A stretch of DNA of 64,000 nucleotides, taken from NCBI GenBank assembly GCA_027574665.1, contig CM050648.1, positions 42,317,700 to 42,381,699 on the forward strand, read 5' to 3'. Made by a program: the position numbers and the translations under genes. The notes below the pieces were generated by a model. The model saw only the letters and a list, made by a program, of their open reading frames with translations. It was not told where the DNA came from and made no database searches. The stretch is from Rhynochetos jubatus (lineage: Eukaryota; Chordata; Aves; Eurypygiformes; Rhynochetidae). This document shows, piece by piece, positions 1 through 12,970 of this stretch (position 1 is the stretch's first letter; each line of letters opens with the position of its first letter).

Positions 1-3000
1 TATGAGAACAAGCTCGAGGGAAAAGGCTGACTGCAACTTGGCTCATTGAAGGCATTCATGAAAATGTAAACCTCCACATCTGAAACAAGTGCACCCCAAC
101 CCCAAACTAGTTTTGGAATCCTAATTCTGGACAATCTGGAGCCAACATTTATAGAAATGTGGGTTAAGCCCCCACGAGTTCCCAGAAACACACTTCAAGG
201 AGCAATGGGAGTAGAGAGCTGACCTAAAAAGTCAGCCAGAAAATCTCATTCATAGGGATGCGTTAATCTACCTTTCTTTAGTTTCTTAACTCTCATCACC
301 TCCTGACCCTTAGTGGTTACAGGACCGGCTACTGTCTGACATTCCACGGCAGCACAGATACGTATCCGTGTGCGTATGCGTGGTGCCCTCTTTCTTCGTT
401 ATAAACGGGAGCGTGGAACTTATTTCGGCTGCTGTTGCAAGACAAATAGCAGAACGCTGTTATTCAGTCCACCTGTAGCTTCGCAAGTGTCAGGATGGTA
501 TCCTTCATGCTTGGTTTGTCATTACTACGCTTCATAGTTTTTTATTAGCTGGTGAACTAAGTTTCTGTAGAGGTGCTGATTTCTAACCGATGGTCTCTTC
601 AAAGAGCAGAACATGGGGAATACACGAATAACCATTTCCGGAGCCCAAGCTCCTGTTTTTAATGCAGATTTTTGGAAGTACAGGAGCTGCGTCTACAGGA
701 ACCTTTTCACCAATGAGGAATTTGCCCACCTCTAAGGATTTGGTCCCCGTTTCCAATGTCTAAAATAGGAGACAGCATCCACGTTAGCAGCGTGCTCACA
801 TCGGGGCAAAGAAAGCCACAAACGCACGGGCTCAACAAGTATTTGTCATGCCGACACCCCTGAGCTCCAGAGTAAAACACAGAGGACTAACAGGTTTGAC
901 AACGAGGGAAACGGATACGCTCAAACATAAAGGTGCAGTTTCACCTGTAGAGTGTGGCCTCCTGAAAAAGACTGACAGTCTTGTATCGGTTCTGTCCTTC
1001 AGAAGGAGCTTTATTTCTTTGGCAAGTTGTCCTGTTTCGACAGTCCCTCCACCTTTTCGGGCAGCACGCCAGGCAAGAGATGGTGTCGGAGACAGGCAGC
1101 TGAAGGAAAACACGTGAGGCTGTAGTATTGGCTCTTTTGGGACAGGATGAGGACCTGCTTCCATCAAATTTAATCAGATTTAATACTCAGCTGCTGGAAA
1201 CAGCTACTGTTTTGCATCTGGGGAGAGGAAAAGATATTTGGGTGAGCACAGGCAGCGTGCGTAGGGAGAAGGTGGTGGTGATTCATCCCAATATAAACAT
1301 GCCCCTGCTGGGGTGGGGCAGAGTCAATTTTGAGGGGTGCAGCAAGTGTTGGCAGCAGCGTGAAATAAATAAATCAAATGAAGAAAACAGGACTGGCTCC
1401 AAGTAATTCATGTGCACATGACCCACGTTTCCCACCCGGGATCCCATACTGTTCTGTGCATGTGCTGGCTTTACCTTGTGTTTCAACAGAAAAAGCTGAA
1501 GGTTTATTTCTCCCAAGTATCCACTTGTTTTACAACAGCCCATCTGGAATGGGAATTTGTGATCCTACATGGAGTGATGAGCTGGTTTTGGGTTTTTTTT
1601 TTACTTTCTATTCCATACATTTTGCCCCTTTGTTTAGTGACCAGTGCTGCCCCATTACAAGAATCCTAATTAAAAATTACCAAATTCAGCTGCTGCCAGC
1701 ACAGAGGTGGGTTAATATTTAGCAAGACAGGTAAATTAGAAAAGCTGTCAAAATGCAAGATGACTCTCTGTGGCTCAGATAACATAATTATGTCCCTTTT
1801 TAAGATGAAGGGAAAACTTCTTTCAAACGCCTGATCCCTAACGATGTTTACCTTAGCCATCCTGAAGGCAGCAGCCCTGCCTGCCCGCTTCTTGGAGTTG
1901 GGTCTGCTCGTTTCACACGGAGCTGCCCTAACGCATAGCACGGGAAAACCCAAGCCCCTTGCATCGCCTCTGCTGGCGTCTGAGGGCAAGTGAAGGAAGG
2001 AGCTTTGTGTGGGGAAGGTCACAGCAGGTAAAGGGATGGTTTGCCAACATTTGGGCCTGCGTTTTTTCATTCCCCACCCCCCATCCCCAGGTATATTGGC
2101 TGGAAGTTTGCAGCCAGTGTTTCCGATGTCAGAAACAGTAAGGGCACGGGGAATTCAAAAGGATTCCGGCTTTGGCTCAAATGGGAAACCACATTGCTGA
2201 AGCAGAGGTTTTTCCTCCGAACACTACAGCTGAGCATCTCTGAGCACTCACCAAATCCTGCACCCGCATCCTGACAGCTTGCAGGAAGAGCTCAGCGCCG
2301 TGTGCTGTCTGAGACAGCATCAGTGCAAGCCGACACATAGCGAGTCGGGTATTCATGCAGCCTGGTGCAGTCTGAAAAAGTCCTCTGGGCAGCCTCTGCT
2401 TAAAAAACAGGTGTATGGAACCTGGGAAGCGTCAGGACATGGAGCATTGCCCTGCCATGGGTTAAATCTCAGCTTTGGCAAGGCAGCCAGCAATGGTGCC
2501 TGGCTCCACTGCTCATCCTCGCCACCACAGTGGGCTGCGTCTCCTCGCTGGCTCTACCTTCTCCTGCTGCATGAGCTGATCTGTACACTTACACCTTGAC
2601 CCCTAGGTACAGAATTTTAGTCCCAGGTGGTTGTATGATAAATAAGAGAGAGATCCTGAGCCCAGAAGCTTTCTTCCCCCCACACCAGCTGCCTTCATAA
2701 GAGGGGAAGCATCTCCCTCGAGATCTGCCTTCCTGGATAAATTCGAGTGGCATCTCTTTAGTACTTCTTCTGCATCGAGGTAGTAGATAATGCAAAGCAA
2801 ATTAGTGCTTCTGATAACTCAGGTTTCAGAGAAACGTCAGATAATTTCTTGAAGGCAAACTGTAACGAACACAAGACTTTTATGTTCTTCCAACGTTTTT
2901 ATTTTTTTCTATAAGGCTGCCCTGTTTTTTCTTCCTCTTCCCTTAGGAAATATGAGAGCTATGATCTCCAAAGACGTTGCATGTCTGCATGCAAGAAAAA

Positions 3001-5390
3001 GTACTCTGAAGTGCAACCAAACACTTCCCTTTCTATTTTAATTCTGCTTCAGGCAGAAATGGAAAGAGAGTACATTATCTCTGTGCACAGTCAGAAGCAT
3101 CCTGTGGCATAGACTGCTGGCAAAAATGAATTATCTATGCGAGAAAAGTTAATTAAAGAAAAGGTTTTGTGAGATGTGCATTCAACACAATGTTGAAAGA
3201 AGTTAAATTTAAAATTGAGGTTTCTCATGTCCTACTTGCATGCGCTGCCAGGGGAATGGCATACCTCATTGGAAATACAGTGCAGTGACTTCTCAGCCAC
3301 CGCTCGGGGAGGGGATGTGCCATACCGGATCAGATCATTAGCCCATATTGCCACCTCAGCCAAGGCACACACTGGTGGGGACAGCAAACTCCTCCCAGAC
3401 AGCTTGCCCCCGTGCCATTTCATAGAGCTGCACGGCGGGTAAGACGAATCCAGACCAAGCAGCAATGCCCCTGTGCCAAGCACACGAACCTTCTAAATGG
3501 GCAGAAGCCACAGGTGACATCATGGCGGTGGCTGGGTAACCGGATCGGACAGGAATAGAAATGGTCTGTTCGGTTCCGGGCTTCCCAGCCCACACTGTAA
3601 ATCATTACCATGACGAGGAAAAGCAAACGGTGTGCCAGAAATCCAGCTGAGCGCTGAGAATGAATTCTGGAGACCACAGTCTTTGGATCCCCAAATTTCC
3701 AAGAACGTTTCTCGTTCAGCTGCGTTTTTTCTGAAGATGTCTGATTCTAGCCATCCATGCAGCGAACGGAAAAGCAGAAGTTTCGCTCTGTAATTCTCTC
3801 TGTGACAAAGCCTCAGAGAGGTGCTCTACAGGCAAGGTGTTTATTTTTATATGCTAGATAACGCACCGCTTTAATGAAATCCTGTCCCAGTAGGGTGTGG
3901 AGGAAGCTGTTATCACGGAAATCTCGTGTTTTACCAGCACAGAGTAATGGTTTGGGATAAGGTGGTGTGCCCAAATGTAAAAAAATGCTAACTACATAAA
4001 CAGAATAGTTGCACAATTATAACTTTAAAGATCGCATGGATCAGATATAGAAGCAAAAGACCATCTAAAGGCTAAACCTGATTCATTATTAGTTACAAGC
4101 CACATATAGGAGTTCATGTAACTTTAAAGAAAGATGTAACCATGAGGCATATTTATTCTTAATTGCCAATAATGTCCTGCCTGCTATTGGCTGGGGAAGA
4201 GAGGGGAGATCTGTAACCCCCCTGTAAGCACCGGTGCTGCTCACAGCAGGCAAACCAGCCCATTTCTGCCTTTATACCATGACACGGAACTTAAGCCTCA
4301 GCCTCATTTACCCTTTACAAACACAGAATATACTGCACTGTGCATGCTGCTCCCACGGGTATGATCTTTGGAGATGCTCATTAACGGATGTCGTTAAGGC
4401 ACGCTATGTGCTTTAGGCTAGAGCAGAGTTCAAGCACGTAGCTCTAGGACATTATGGCTCGGCTAAGGAAGGGTTTCCTTATTTTGTTGGCCTTTTTTTT
4501 TAGATTTTAGATAAAGGTTGGGTGGAGTCACACACAGAAGTCAAAGAAATTCCAAGCCAGCTCAATAGATCCTGGGGTGAAACAGCAGGCAGAAGATGAC
4601 ACGGGGTACCTAACAAAACACTGGCCCAGCAGAGAAGTTGAGAGATGATGGGTGAATTTTCCTGCTTTTATCAGGACATTGTTAGGACATTCCTCAGGAC
4701 ATCAGACCCCTGATGGAATGCCACCCAGCTCTAACGTAACCACACTGCCTCTCTCCCACCGCTGCACCACATGGTTGGTTGGAATCCAAATCGGCACGAC
4801 AAGGTGACAGCGTTTGAAATGTAGACTCAAACATAGCAGATGGCAAGCATAGCCCAAAGCAAAAACAAATCCCCAAAGGAAAACACAGAAGCAAATATCA
4901 GAGACAAGCGGGCATTTAAAGCAAACTAACAAACAAACACAGGGAGACTCTTGGAAGAGTTACAAAATAATCAGACAAGAGGAAAAAGATCAGCAGGGAC
5001 AAACGTGCAATAAGGAAGGGCTCAGTTGCGTAATGCTTCTCGCTCAGTCTGAAGGAGCCTCCAGATGTTCCCTCTTACTCACATGTAACTACAAGTTGTG
5101 AAACAGCTGGTTTGCACACAGTGGCTGATCTGAGGCTGGTCATGGCGCCTCTTGTCTCACACTGGCCCAGGGGAGAAAAACTACATTCGTTTTACCCTAA
5201 TTGTGGATCCACTGGCATGGCAGATGGATGCGCTACGCTAACAGATGGAATAAAGTATGGCCAGTGATAGTGAAGATAAAGAGGAGCTACCTACAGTGAC
5301 TACTGCCAGAGGCCCACTGGTCATGGATGTTAAAAATGAAGTTAGGTCAGTGTCCAAATGACCTTTGGAATTTAATGAACTGATCAAATT
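1..5390. other. Non-coding, probably intergenic
   Basis: No convincing gene. Open frames here are short, overlap on both strands and carry no recognisable domain. There is a small CpG cluster with a TATAAA word near 350-430. No repeat family was recognised. Confidence 0.6.
350..430 (+). promoter_or_regulatory. Small CpG cluster with TATA word
   Basis: About nine CpG dinucleotides within roughly 100 bases, with TATAAA at 400-405 followed by a GC-rich stretch. Weak evidence for a promoter or enhancer; no downstream exon was recognised. Confidence 0.15.
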
Positions 5391-5789
5391 CATAGAATCC
5401 CAGGGTGGTTCGGGTTGGAAGGGACCTTAAAGACCAGCTAGTTCCAACCCCCCTGCCATGGGCAGGGACACCCTCCACTAGACCAGGTTGCTCAAAGCCT
5501 CATCCAGCCTGGCCTTGAACACTGCCAGGGATGGGGCATCCACAGCTTCTCTGGGCAACCTCTCCCAGTGCCTCACCAACCTCACTGGGAAGGACTTCTT
5601 CATGATATCCAGTTTAAATCTCCCTGCTTTCAATTTAAACCCATTACCCCTTGTCCTGTCACTACAGGCCCTTGTAAAAAGCTCCCCCCCCCAGCTTCCT
5701 TGTAGGCCCCTTCAGGTACTGGCAGGTGCTATAAGGTCTCCCCGGAGCCTTCTCTTCTCCAGGCTGAACAAGCCCAACTCTCTCAGCCT
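5391..5789 (-). mobile_element. CR1 LINE, 5'-truncated copy
   Basis: Read on the minus strand this is the CR1 3' end: the last part of the second open reading frame and the 3' UTR, ending at the octamer-type tail ATTCTATG at 5391. The copy is cut off at its 5' side near 5789 within the segment AGAGTTGGGCTTGTTCAGCC. It is about 400 bp, typical of 5'-truncated CR1 copies, and cannot move by itself. Confidence 0.93.
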
Positions 5790-8274
5790 TCCAAGTTTGT
5801 ACTGCTATATTCTTCACAGACACAGGAAATTTAAAATTAATGTAAGATTAACTTTCAGAAAACTATGTGATAGCTTGGAGATGAACTGCAGCAGCCCACA
5901 GTATCAGTATGAATCCATTAGCTCAATTCCAACATTTATAATAGTGATATACTTAAGCTTACCCTTCCACGTTTTGGGACATTTTCAGTTATCTTGCCTT
6001 CCATAAACTGGTCTACGTGGTTAATAATCTGAGTCCTATGAGTGCACGCAGCAGTCACACAGCAGCGGGAAGCACCATGTATTTCTTGGGTGCGATCATG
6101 GCAGTACAGTTTATGCTCACAGCAGTTAAAAACATCCTGATTAAAAATAGATGACTTAGTTACTGGAAGACACCTTAAGTATAAGCATCCCTTTGCCCTC
6201 AGTTTTTTTTGTGTTGCCTCCTGTGAATGAGAAATCGTTGTGTCTTGGAAAAGCCTACTGCTGAAGAACAGCCGTGAAGCCTACGGTAGGCATGGCCCGG
6301 TGTGCTGGGTGGCAGCAACGCAGCTAAAGCCACCCCTTCAGTCTGGCTCTACATCCCCTGGAGCTACGCTTTGGTCAGCAGGTCGAGCTCTCTTCCCCTT
6401 TCCCATTGAAAAGAAGCGCAGATGAGCACATGAGAATAAGGTTGACGTAAACCGGTTTAGAATACGCATTATTCTGTGGGCAGCATACTTCAGATTGCCC
6501 CAAAAACACGCCAGGGAGCAGGTTTTCAGACCGTCTTCAAATCAAATTCACCCGTGGTTCTGTGCTTGACGATGGGTCTGAAATGCTGCTGCAGCTGAGT
6601 TACTGTATCAGTACTTACTTTCCTACCTTCCAGCTTCATTTCCGAAGCCGCTGAACAAATGCGTTTGATACCTGTACAACATTCAGGGCAAAAAGAATAG
6701 TGTCTCATCTCTAACCTCCCTTCCCAAGTTTTCCATTGCTGCAGTAGAAAGACAACACTCTTTCCTGCGCATGCAGGTTTCCAGGTGCATCATTAGGAGT
6801 GTTAAGTCAAGCCTCTTACTAGCTCCCAAGGTAAGTAAATTAGGAGAAAACCCCTGCTTGAAGAATTTTGCCAAGACACTTGGGGCTTTTATTACCAAGT
6901 CCCTGTATTTAGTTTTTCAGCATGTTTTTTTTACTGGAACTACAGATATTTCTGTCTTCTTTTAATGCAGGGGAGACAAGAAGTGCTCTGAATAAGAACT
7001 TTTCAAGGCACCTGCAAATATTTTCTCTCATGCTATTGTTAAGAATCTAATTAAACTGTCTGTTACCTTTGTTCAGCGTAAAAAGAATCTGCTTTTCTTC
7101 TTTCATGCAGGAGGTTTTCTTTAAAATCCCCCTGCAGAAAGGTTTTGCCCCAGAGGTTAATAATTTGCCTAAAAACATGCAAAATAAATCCCTTATTACC
7201 CCAGGCTAACCAGTCCCACGCTGCGACAGCTGCCCACCCAGTTAATGTGTCCCATGCAGCCCCGCATTTGGGGAGAGGAGTCGGAAGCTGTGTTAGACGT
7301 CTCCAGCTCCTTTCCGAGACACGTAAATGCGAGCACAAGACCTTTAGGTGGAGACTCCTGGCTTTGGAGCAAGCGATGAGCACAGCCACCCCACCTGCTC
7401 AAGGCAAGTGTCCCGCTCAGTGGAGGAGACCTTGTGCTGCTTCTCTGGGGAATACTATTTCACCTCACCGATTATCTGCTTACGGGGTCTCATCAAATGA
7501 CTTTCCAGTGCCCAAGAGTGTGTCTTTGATGTCTTTGCACCCTGGGTCACATCACCAGGCAAGAAAATTATTTAAGGATGTGTTTCTCTTACTTGCGCTT
7601 TGGTTTCTGAGCGTTTCAGAGGGTTACAGGGACTGGGGATGTAGGATTCCTTTGAAATAAGACAGCTACCAGTGGTGTTGCTGGGCTGCTGCTCCCTCCA
7701 GTACCCTTTGCCAAGCTTCAGTAACAAACTACTCCCTTCATACCCTTAGCCAAACAACGCGATACATGTGAAACACAAAACCATCAGTCACATATCATCC
7801 CTATTTGCAGTCAAATTCACCTACCCAAGACATATACATACACGTTCTTTCCTCTCTGTGAACTCATGCCAATTATTTAGTTGTTTGGTGGGTTGTTTTC
7901 CCCTCGTCTCCCTTTCTTGGTCACCCGAGAGAGGCCGAGAAGCCACATTTAAGAAGCAGGGGGAGCGTGGTTATGGGACAGAAAGGCTGAGAGATCTGGG
8001 CACCGGCCATGGTTGCATAAACTTTGGGTGCTGCTTGGGGTGATACTGCACACAGAAACATGGCAACAAAGTCCTGGAGGCTATGAAGGTCATTGGAGAT
8101 GCTGCCAAAGACGGCAACAGCTTGTGTAATAATTTAACAATTAAAGCACTTTCCCAGGAGGCTGAAGTAGAAGCAGCCAAACCCTCCTCAACCCAAGGTA
8201 ATTTGAACACAGTAAGGTCAAGAAAGGAGCTGCACGAGGATACAAGAGTTTTAAAAAAGACTCTAGAGCCATGG
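5790..8274. other. Non-coding, probably intergenic
   Basis: No gene or repeat recognised. The longest open frame (7145-7660, plus) has no domain and overlaps open frames on the other strand, so I treat it as chance. Confidence 0.55.
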
Positions 8275-8299
8275 TAAAATGACCACAGTGTACTTTATT
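8275..8299 (-). terminator. Candidate distal poly(A) signal
   Basis: TTTATT on the plus strand at 8294-8299 reads AATAAA on the minus strand. Just downstream in the minus direction are a CA (candidate cleavage site near 8276-8280) and a T-rich run (about 8250-8260), the usual layout of a vertebrate cleavage site. Plus-strand AATAAA words also occur nearby (about 8325, 8582, 8710), so the orientation is not certain. Confidence 0.4.
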
Positions 8300-8670
8300 T
8301 AATGATTTTGGTACCTTGTGTTGCAATAAAATAAAAAAAATCTACAAAATCCAAATATATAAAATTTTCAAGTTTTCTTTTTAAGTTTTACAAGAAAAAT
8401 CAAGTCGTAACCAAGGAAATTTGTTAGTATGAAGCACTACTTTCAACTTCATTTCATCACAAGTTGCAACTTACTTAACAGACCAAAAGAACTATGGTAC
8501 TGCAGTACATCAAATACTTCACACACTGTGTTCTTTACTATAGCACATGTAACCCCTGCTGCGGGAGGCAGCGGTCTCTAGCCAATAAAGACACTCTTCA
8601 CAATCTGAACTCTAAAGGAATGTTTGTATACATGGATTCAGAATATATATATTTACAGGAAGATTTCTCC

Positions 8671-8684
8671 TTTTTTTTTTTTTT
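8671..8684. repeat. Poly-T run (14)
   Basis: Fourteen consecutive T on the plus strand, within the AT-rich stretch near the candidate distal poly(A) site. Confidence 0.9.
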
Positions 8685-9599
8685 AATAACTATTTCGATT
8701 CTTCATTTCAAATAAAATACCAAATACATTTTTACAATGTTTACAAGTCAAAGCACAAGTTCTGCAATGATTATCATTCACCTCAAGTCACTGTGCTTGT
8801 ACTGGGGGGATATCTACACTGTTCCATAAACACAAACGTGATCTTCCATCACTTTATTTCCGCAACGGTGACTAAGGAGTATAAGCACAGTAACAATTAC
8901 TTTAGCACAATCAGTGTATAATGCAACAGTTTACAACAGAGAACTGAGAAACTATTGGTCCATTCTGTTCAATTTGCTGTTTATCTGCCAACTGTTACGT
9001 TAGTCTTTGTCACATAAATTGTGTACAAGAGAAGAGTTAAATAACACAACTTGAATAGGAAAGAACACACATTTTTTTTAAGGCAAATTAATAAGCAGCT
9101 TATGGTGTTTTTTGTTAAACTGTACCCCAACAGAACCTAAAAATAAAATGTATGTTCTGCAACTGTCAATAATTATGTCTCGTTAAATTGATCTCCTCTA
9201 TAAATTGATCAACATGGCTTTGAACCTGGTTATTCAAAACGAAAAGGACTCCTCCCCCCAAATCCCCAAATATAGAAAGTGCGTGACTTCATATGCGCTA
9301 AAACAAAACAAAAGGCAGCTGAGGTAGTTAGATGTAAAATGTATTTAAGAAAAATAACTGGAAAAATAACCCAGGACATATACAGTAAAAATCCACTCAT
9401 TTGGAATTAATTTTGTATCATGCAACAACTTAAAGCAGGAAAATATATGAAGTCTGAAAAATAATATTTTAGTAACAATAACATAGGAATGAACACACAA
9501 TATACTATTGGAATTTGAATTTCAAGTATTTGAGTCTATTTGCATGTGCATTTTTTTACAGGCTTTTTATAGTATTAGGAAGTAATTTACTTTTTATGA

Positions 9600-10240
9600 G
9601 GCATCACATGAGATCTGGTCTACCTCTGGGACTGCAGCTCCTGCAAGGCCTGTAGATGTGCCACCATGTGTGCCCGGAGGCACCACCATCGCAGCTTGGC
9701 CGGACTTCTACACACCCATCCTCCACCAAGGCCACCTAAGAGTCACAGGGACAGGGATCTCATGACTACATCTCCTGGGGACTGACCGGGTAGATGTCCT
9801 GAGAGCCTGCCTGGGGTGTATCCACATTTTTGGAGCCTCATGGGTGCCCATGTGGCGGGGACCCGCTGTGTGATGTTCCCGCAGCGGCTGTGTGTACACA
9901 CCCGGCCCAGGCAGAGGCCCCGTGCACCCAGCAGTCCCCAGAGAGAGGATCAGCCTCCACCTTGGACCACAGAGTCACAGCTCCTCTTGGGCCCTCCCGC
10001 CTGCACCCAACACCATTGCATTTCAGCCCTCATGGTGACCTTCTCTCATCTGCAGGGAGAGACAGTCTCCAAGAAAGTGTTGGCTCGAGCCCGCTCAGGA
10101 TGAGCAGGAATTTCGGCTCACACCATGGTCCCAGAGCTCCAGCTAACGGCCCCTGGAACAGAGGCAGCCCCAGCTTTCCCTTCCATTCCTGCCTAGGAAG
10201 AGGAGCAGGCGGTTTTCTCTACCAAAATGCATAACTTGAG
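9600..10240. other. GC-rich block inside AT-rich DNA
   Basis: Base composition shifts abruptly from AT-rich (8300-9600) to GC-rich for about 640 bp and back again. Two overlapping plus-strand frames (95 and 134 codons) are open here, but composition alone can explain that. No repeat family, domain or splice signals were recognised. It may be an unrecognised old repeat or a structured UTR segment. Confidence 0.3.
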
Positions 10241-12129
10241 CGTGCAAGTGCAAGAAAAGGCTTCAGGCTCTGGGAATGAATGTCACAAAAGCCTACTTCT
10301 AGGAGACAGACAAATTTGAAGATGTGTTCCTGTCTTCAGTAGCAACAACCTAATACATCCCATCGCTGAACGTGCAAGTGCTGGCTCTTCTTAGTCCTAC
10401 TGTGTGATCCGACCGCTGATGGTCACAACGTGGGTGCGTGCAATTTGGTACCGTGAGTTCTGCATTAGGCACCTGGCTTGAAGAAATCACAGCAGGGAGC
10501 ATCGCAAACCCAAACGAGTTTGGTGTTACTTTGTTTAGGGTTTTATTTTGATTGGCCTGTGACACCGAGTTCGTACATCTGAAGGGTGTGCCTATGATTT
10601 ACATGAAAGAGAAAAATGTATTCATGCCTTCGTTTTTTCTATTAAACAAGAAAATACCCACACTCTCTTTTTCTGTTTAAGTTTACTTTTCTAAGCTTCC
10701 TATATTTTCATTATGATTTTCAGAGGTGATGTGTGATTTTGACCAACTTCATCTGTGTCAGCCCAAAATGAGAGGAGTCGCTGATGTTCACGGTGTGCTG
10801 AACCTAGGTACGGTGGTGGCAGAGCCGCTGGTAATTCCCAATCACACTTGCACATCCTGCATATCCTGGCTCTCAATTTTTCCTGCTCCTGCCACAGAAC
10901 TAAGTGGAAAACTAGAAAACTGGAGTGTGAGATATCTTGGCGTGGCACGGTATTGCAGCTCTCCCCAGCGGGTTTATCAGGAGATCCCGCTCAGTTGCTC
11001 AGTCTTTTTGAGGGGAACAGGGAGCGGGGCTGTGAGAATCTCAGTTTCTCAGGGAAGTCAAGGCTTTTTAGTTTTATGTAATCCTAAGCAGCAAAAAATA
11101 TTCTGATTTTGAAGGGGAGAGAGTATTTTTCAGGTGTTATTTTCTAAAACACGAAGATGCTAAAAAAAAAAGGCACATCTTTGAAGTGGATGTGAAAATC
11201 TTTTTCCTCATTTGAAACAACAGTAAAGGCAATCCTTTGTTTCTCCCTATGGGTATCGGTTTGCAAATGACAGAAAACCACGACCAGCATGTTTGAAGAC
11301 TGCATTGCACCAGCTAATAAACTTGTTTGCGCTCTTAGCACTAACCCCTACAGCCTAGGCATCCAGCTGGACGTTTCAGCGTCTTGGCAATGCAGGTATT
11401 TGAGCCACAGGTAGGCATCCTCTTACTTTAGTGCGTCATAGCTTTTACTGTTTGTTTATACTTTTATACACCCAGTCTCAGTGTTCACAGGCAGCATCTG
11501 CCCCAAGAAGAAGCAGTCCCTCTCCCCATCACCGGTTCAGCTGTGTCAGTGGTAGCCATTGAAGAAACTGCAAGAAAAGAGGATCTACCTGCACCTGCCT
11601 GATCCCACCCTCAAGGTGTTTCCGCCTCCCTGTGTGACCTAGCATTAAAAACTGAGATGCGATTTGTCAGGATCCAATTCCTAGATCCATGTTCAGGGGT
11701 TTCAGTGGTGAAAGCATGACAGGCAAGTACCATGGGGGGCTGAGGTGGCAGGCTGGCGGGGAAAGCAGGGGGACTCTTGGCTGAGCTTAGGATAAAATTT
11801 TTCTACCCCAACTTGTTCACTTTTTCCCCTGCTGCCCTAGAGCGCAGTGCCTTAGGCTTTAAAAAGAGATGAGGATTTTTCTTGAAATTTAAATGTATAG
11901 CTTAAAGGATACTGGTTTTTTTTTTCCCCCTAGAAAATATTAAAATATAATAAATACATTAATAAGCTGTCTGAAAATTTAAACAGCTATTTTAATTTTT
12001 CCTGGAATCCAGCCAGGTATTGTGGCCTCATCCAGTGACTAGCAGAACTGGAAGACCTAGAAATGCCTTAGTATTATTTCCAGTGGACTGTTTCTTAATA
12101 CAAAGCCTGATATGCCTTCCTCAGACATT

Positions 12130-12440
12130 TTCATTGACTTAGCCTAATCATTATTGGGTGCACAAAGACTGACAGTTTCACTTGACAGCAAAATTCAAGT
12201 GAGCTGGAAAATATTTATTAAAGAGATTTCTTAAAAATAAATTTCACTCAGAGAGGCACTCTGAAATTTAAAAGCAAAATGCCCATGTGCTTACTCCTGG
12301 GGCTTATTGGACTCTATTAAAGTCAAAAGAAAGTGATCCATTTGCTACGGTGGACCTTCAGGGAAGCCCTTTATGATTATAAACCGCCTGTAATCAAAGC
12401 AAATCCCAGTGTAATAAACGCTCCTGTCCAGAGTGCTGGT
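12130..12440. other. AT-rich conserved-element-like block
   Basis: No repeat and no coding frame. The block holds homeodomain-type and TCF-type words (TTTATGATTATAAA, AATCAAAG) and looks like the conserved non-coding elements found around developmental and neural genes. Conservation cannot be seen from a single sequence. Confidence 0.2.
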
Positions 12441-12949
12441 GTAAGTATGACTTATTGACACGTTCAACAGGCAGAATTTCTCTATCAGTCCTTTAAGGGT
12501 GTCTTTTGGTTTGTGGTTTTGTTTTTGTTTCTTTTTTGCTTAGCTGTAGATGGTTCAACAAGGTTTTGTAAGCACAACTGTTACCAAGTCTGTCGTTTAG
12601 GATCGTTTGCCTCAGATAAAATTGCTTTGGAAGGCTCGCCTGTTTTGCTAATAGTCTAGGAACACTTTTGCACACATTTACCCCAAAACAAATCAAATTC
12701 ACCAGTCAGTCTGAAAACAAACTTTGAGTTCTGTATCTTAAGAGATGAAGGGTGGAAGCACGCACACATCGGTTAGCCTTATCTGAGTGTGCATTTTGCT
12801 GTTACTACTGGGTTTATTCATAGTTTTTGTAGGAATCCATTTGGAATGTTCAATGTGAATTAACTGACAGGCTCCTTGCATGTCACAAATTTCAAGAGAA
12901 CAATGTACAATGAGGAAGAACAATTAATGTTGGGTTTATTTCATTTTTT

Positions 12950-12970
12950 GTTGGGTTATTGCAACCCAAC
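12950..12970 (+). repeat. Perfect 8-bp hairpin with 5-base loop
   Basis: GTTGGGTT at 12950-12957 and AACCCAAC at 12963-12970 flank the loop ATTGC. In RNA the stem could extend by two G-U pairs. Confidence 0.7.

Noticed and set aside
1666-2070. 134-codon minus-strand frame
   Set aside because: No recognisable motif or splice context; treated as chance.
5488-6006. 172-codon plus-strand frame
   Set aside because: Its first half is the antisense of a CR1 3' end; similar frames recur at the other CR1 copies.
7145-7660. 171-codon plus-strand frame
   Set aside because: No domain, no splice or promoter context, and competing frames on the other strand.
1-8274. Exons of TMEM68 or TGS1, the neighbours expected beyond XKR4
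   Set aside because: Synteny makes them possible farther left, but I recognised no coding segment of either here.
9830-10234. 134-codon plus-strand frame
   Set aside because: It lies in a GC-rich block where stops are rare; proline/histidine-rich without family resemblance.
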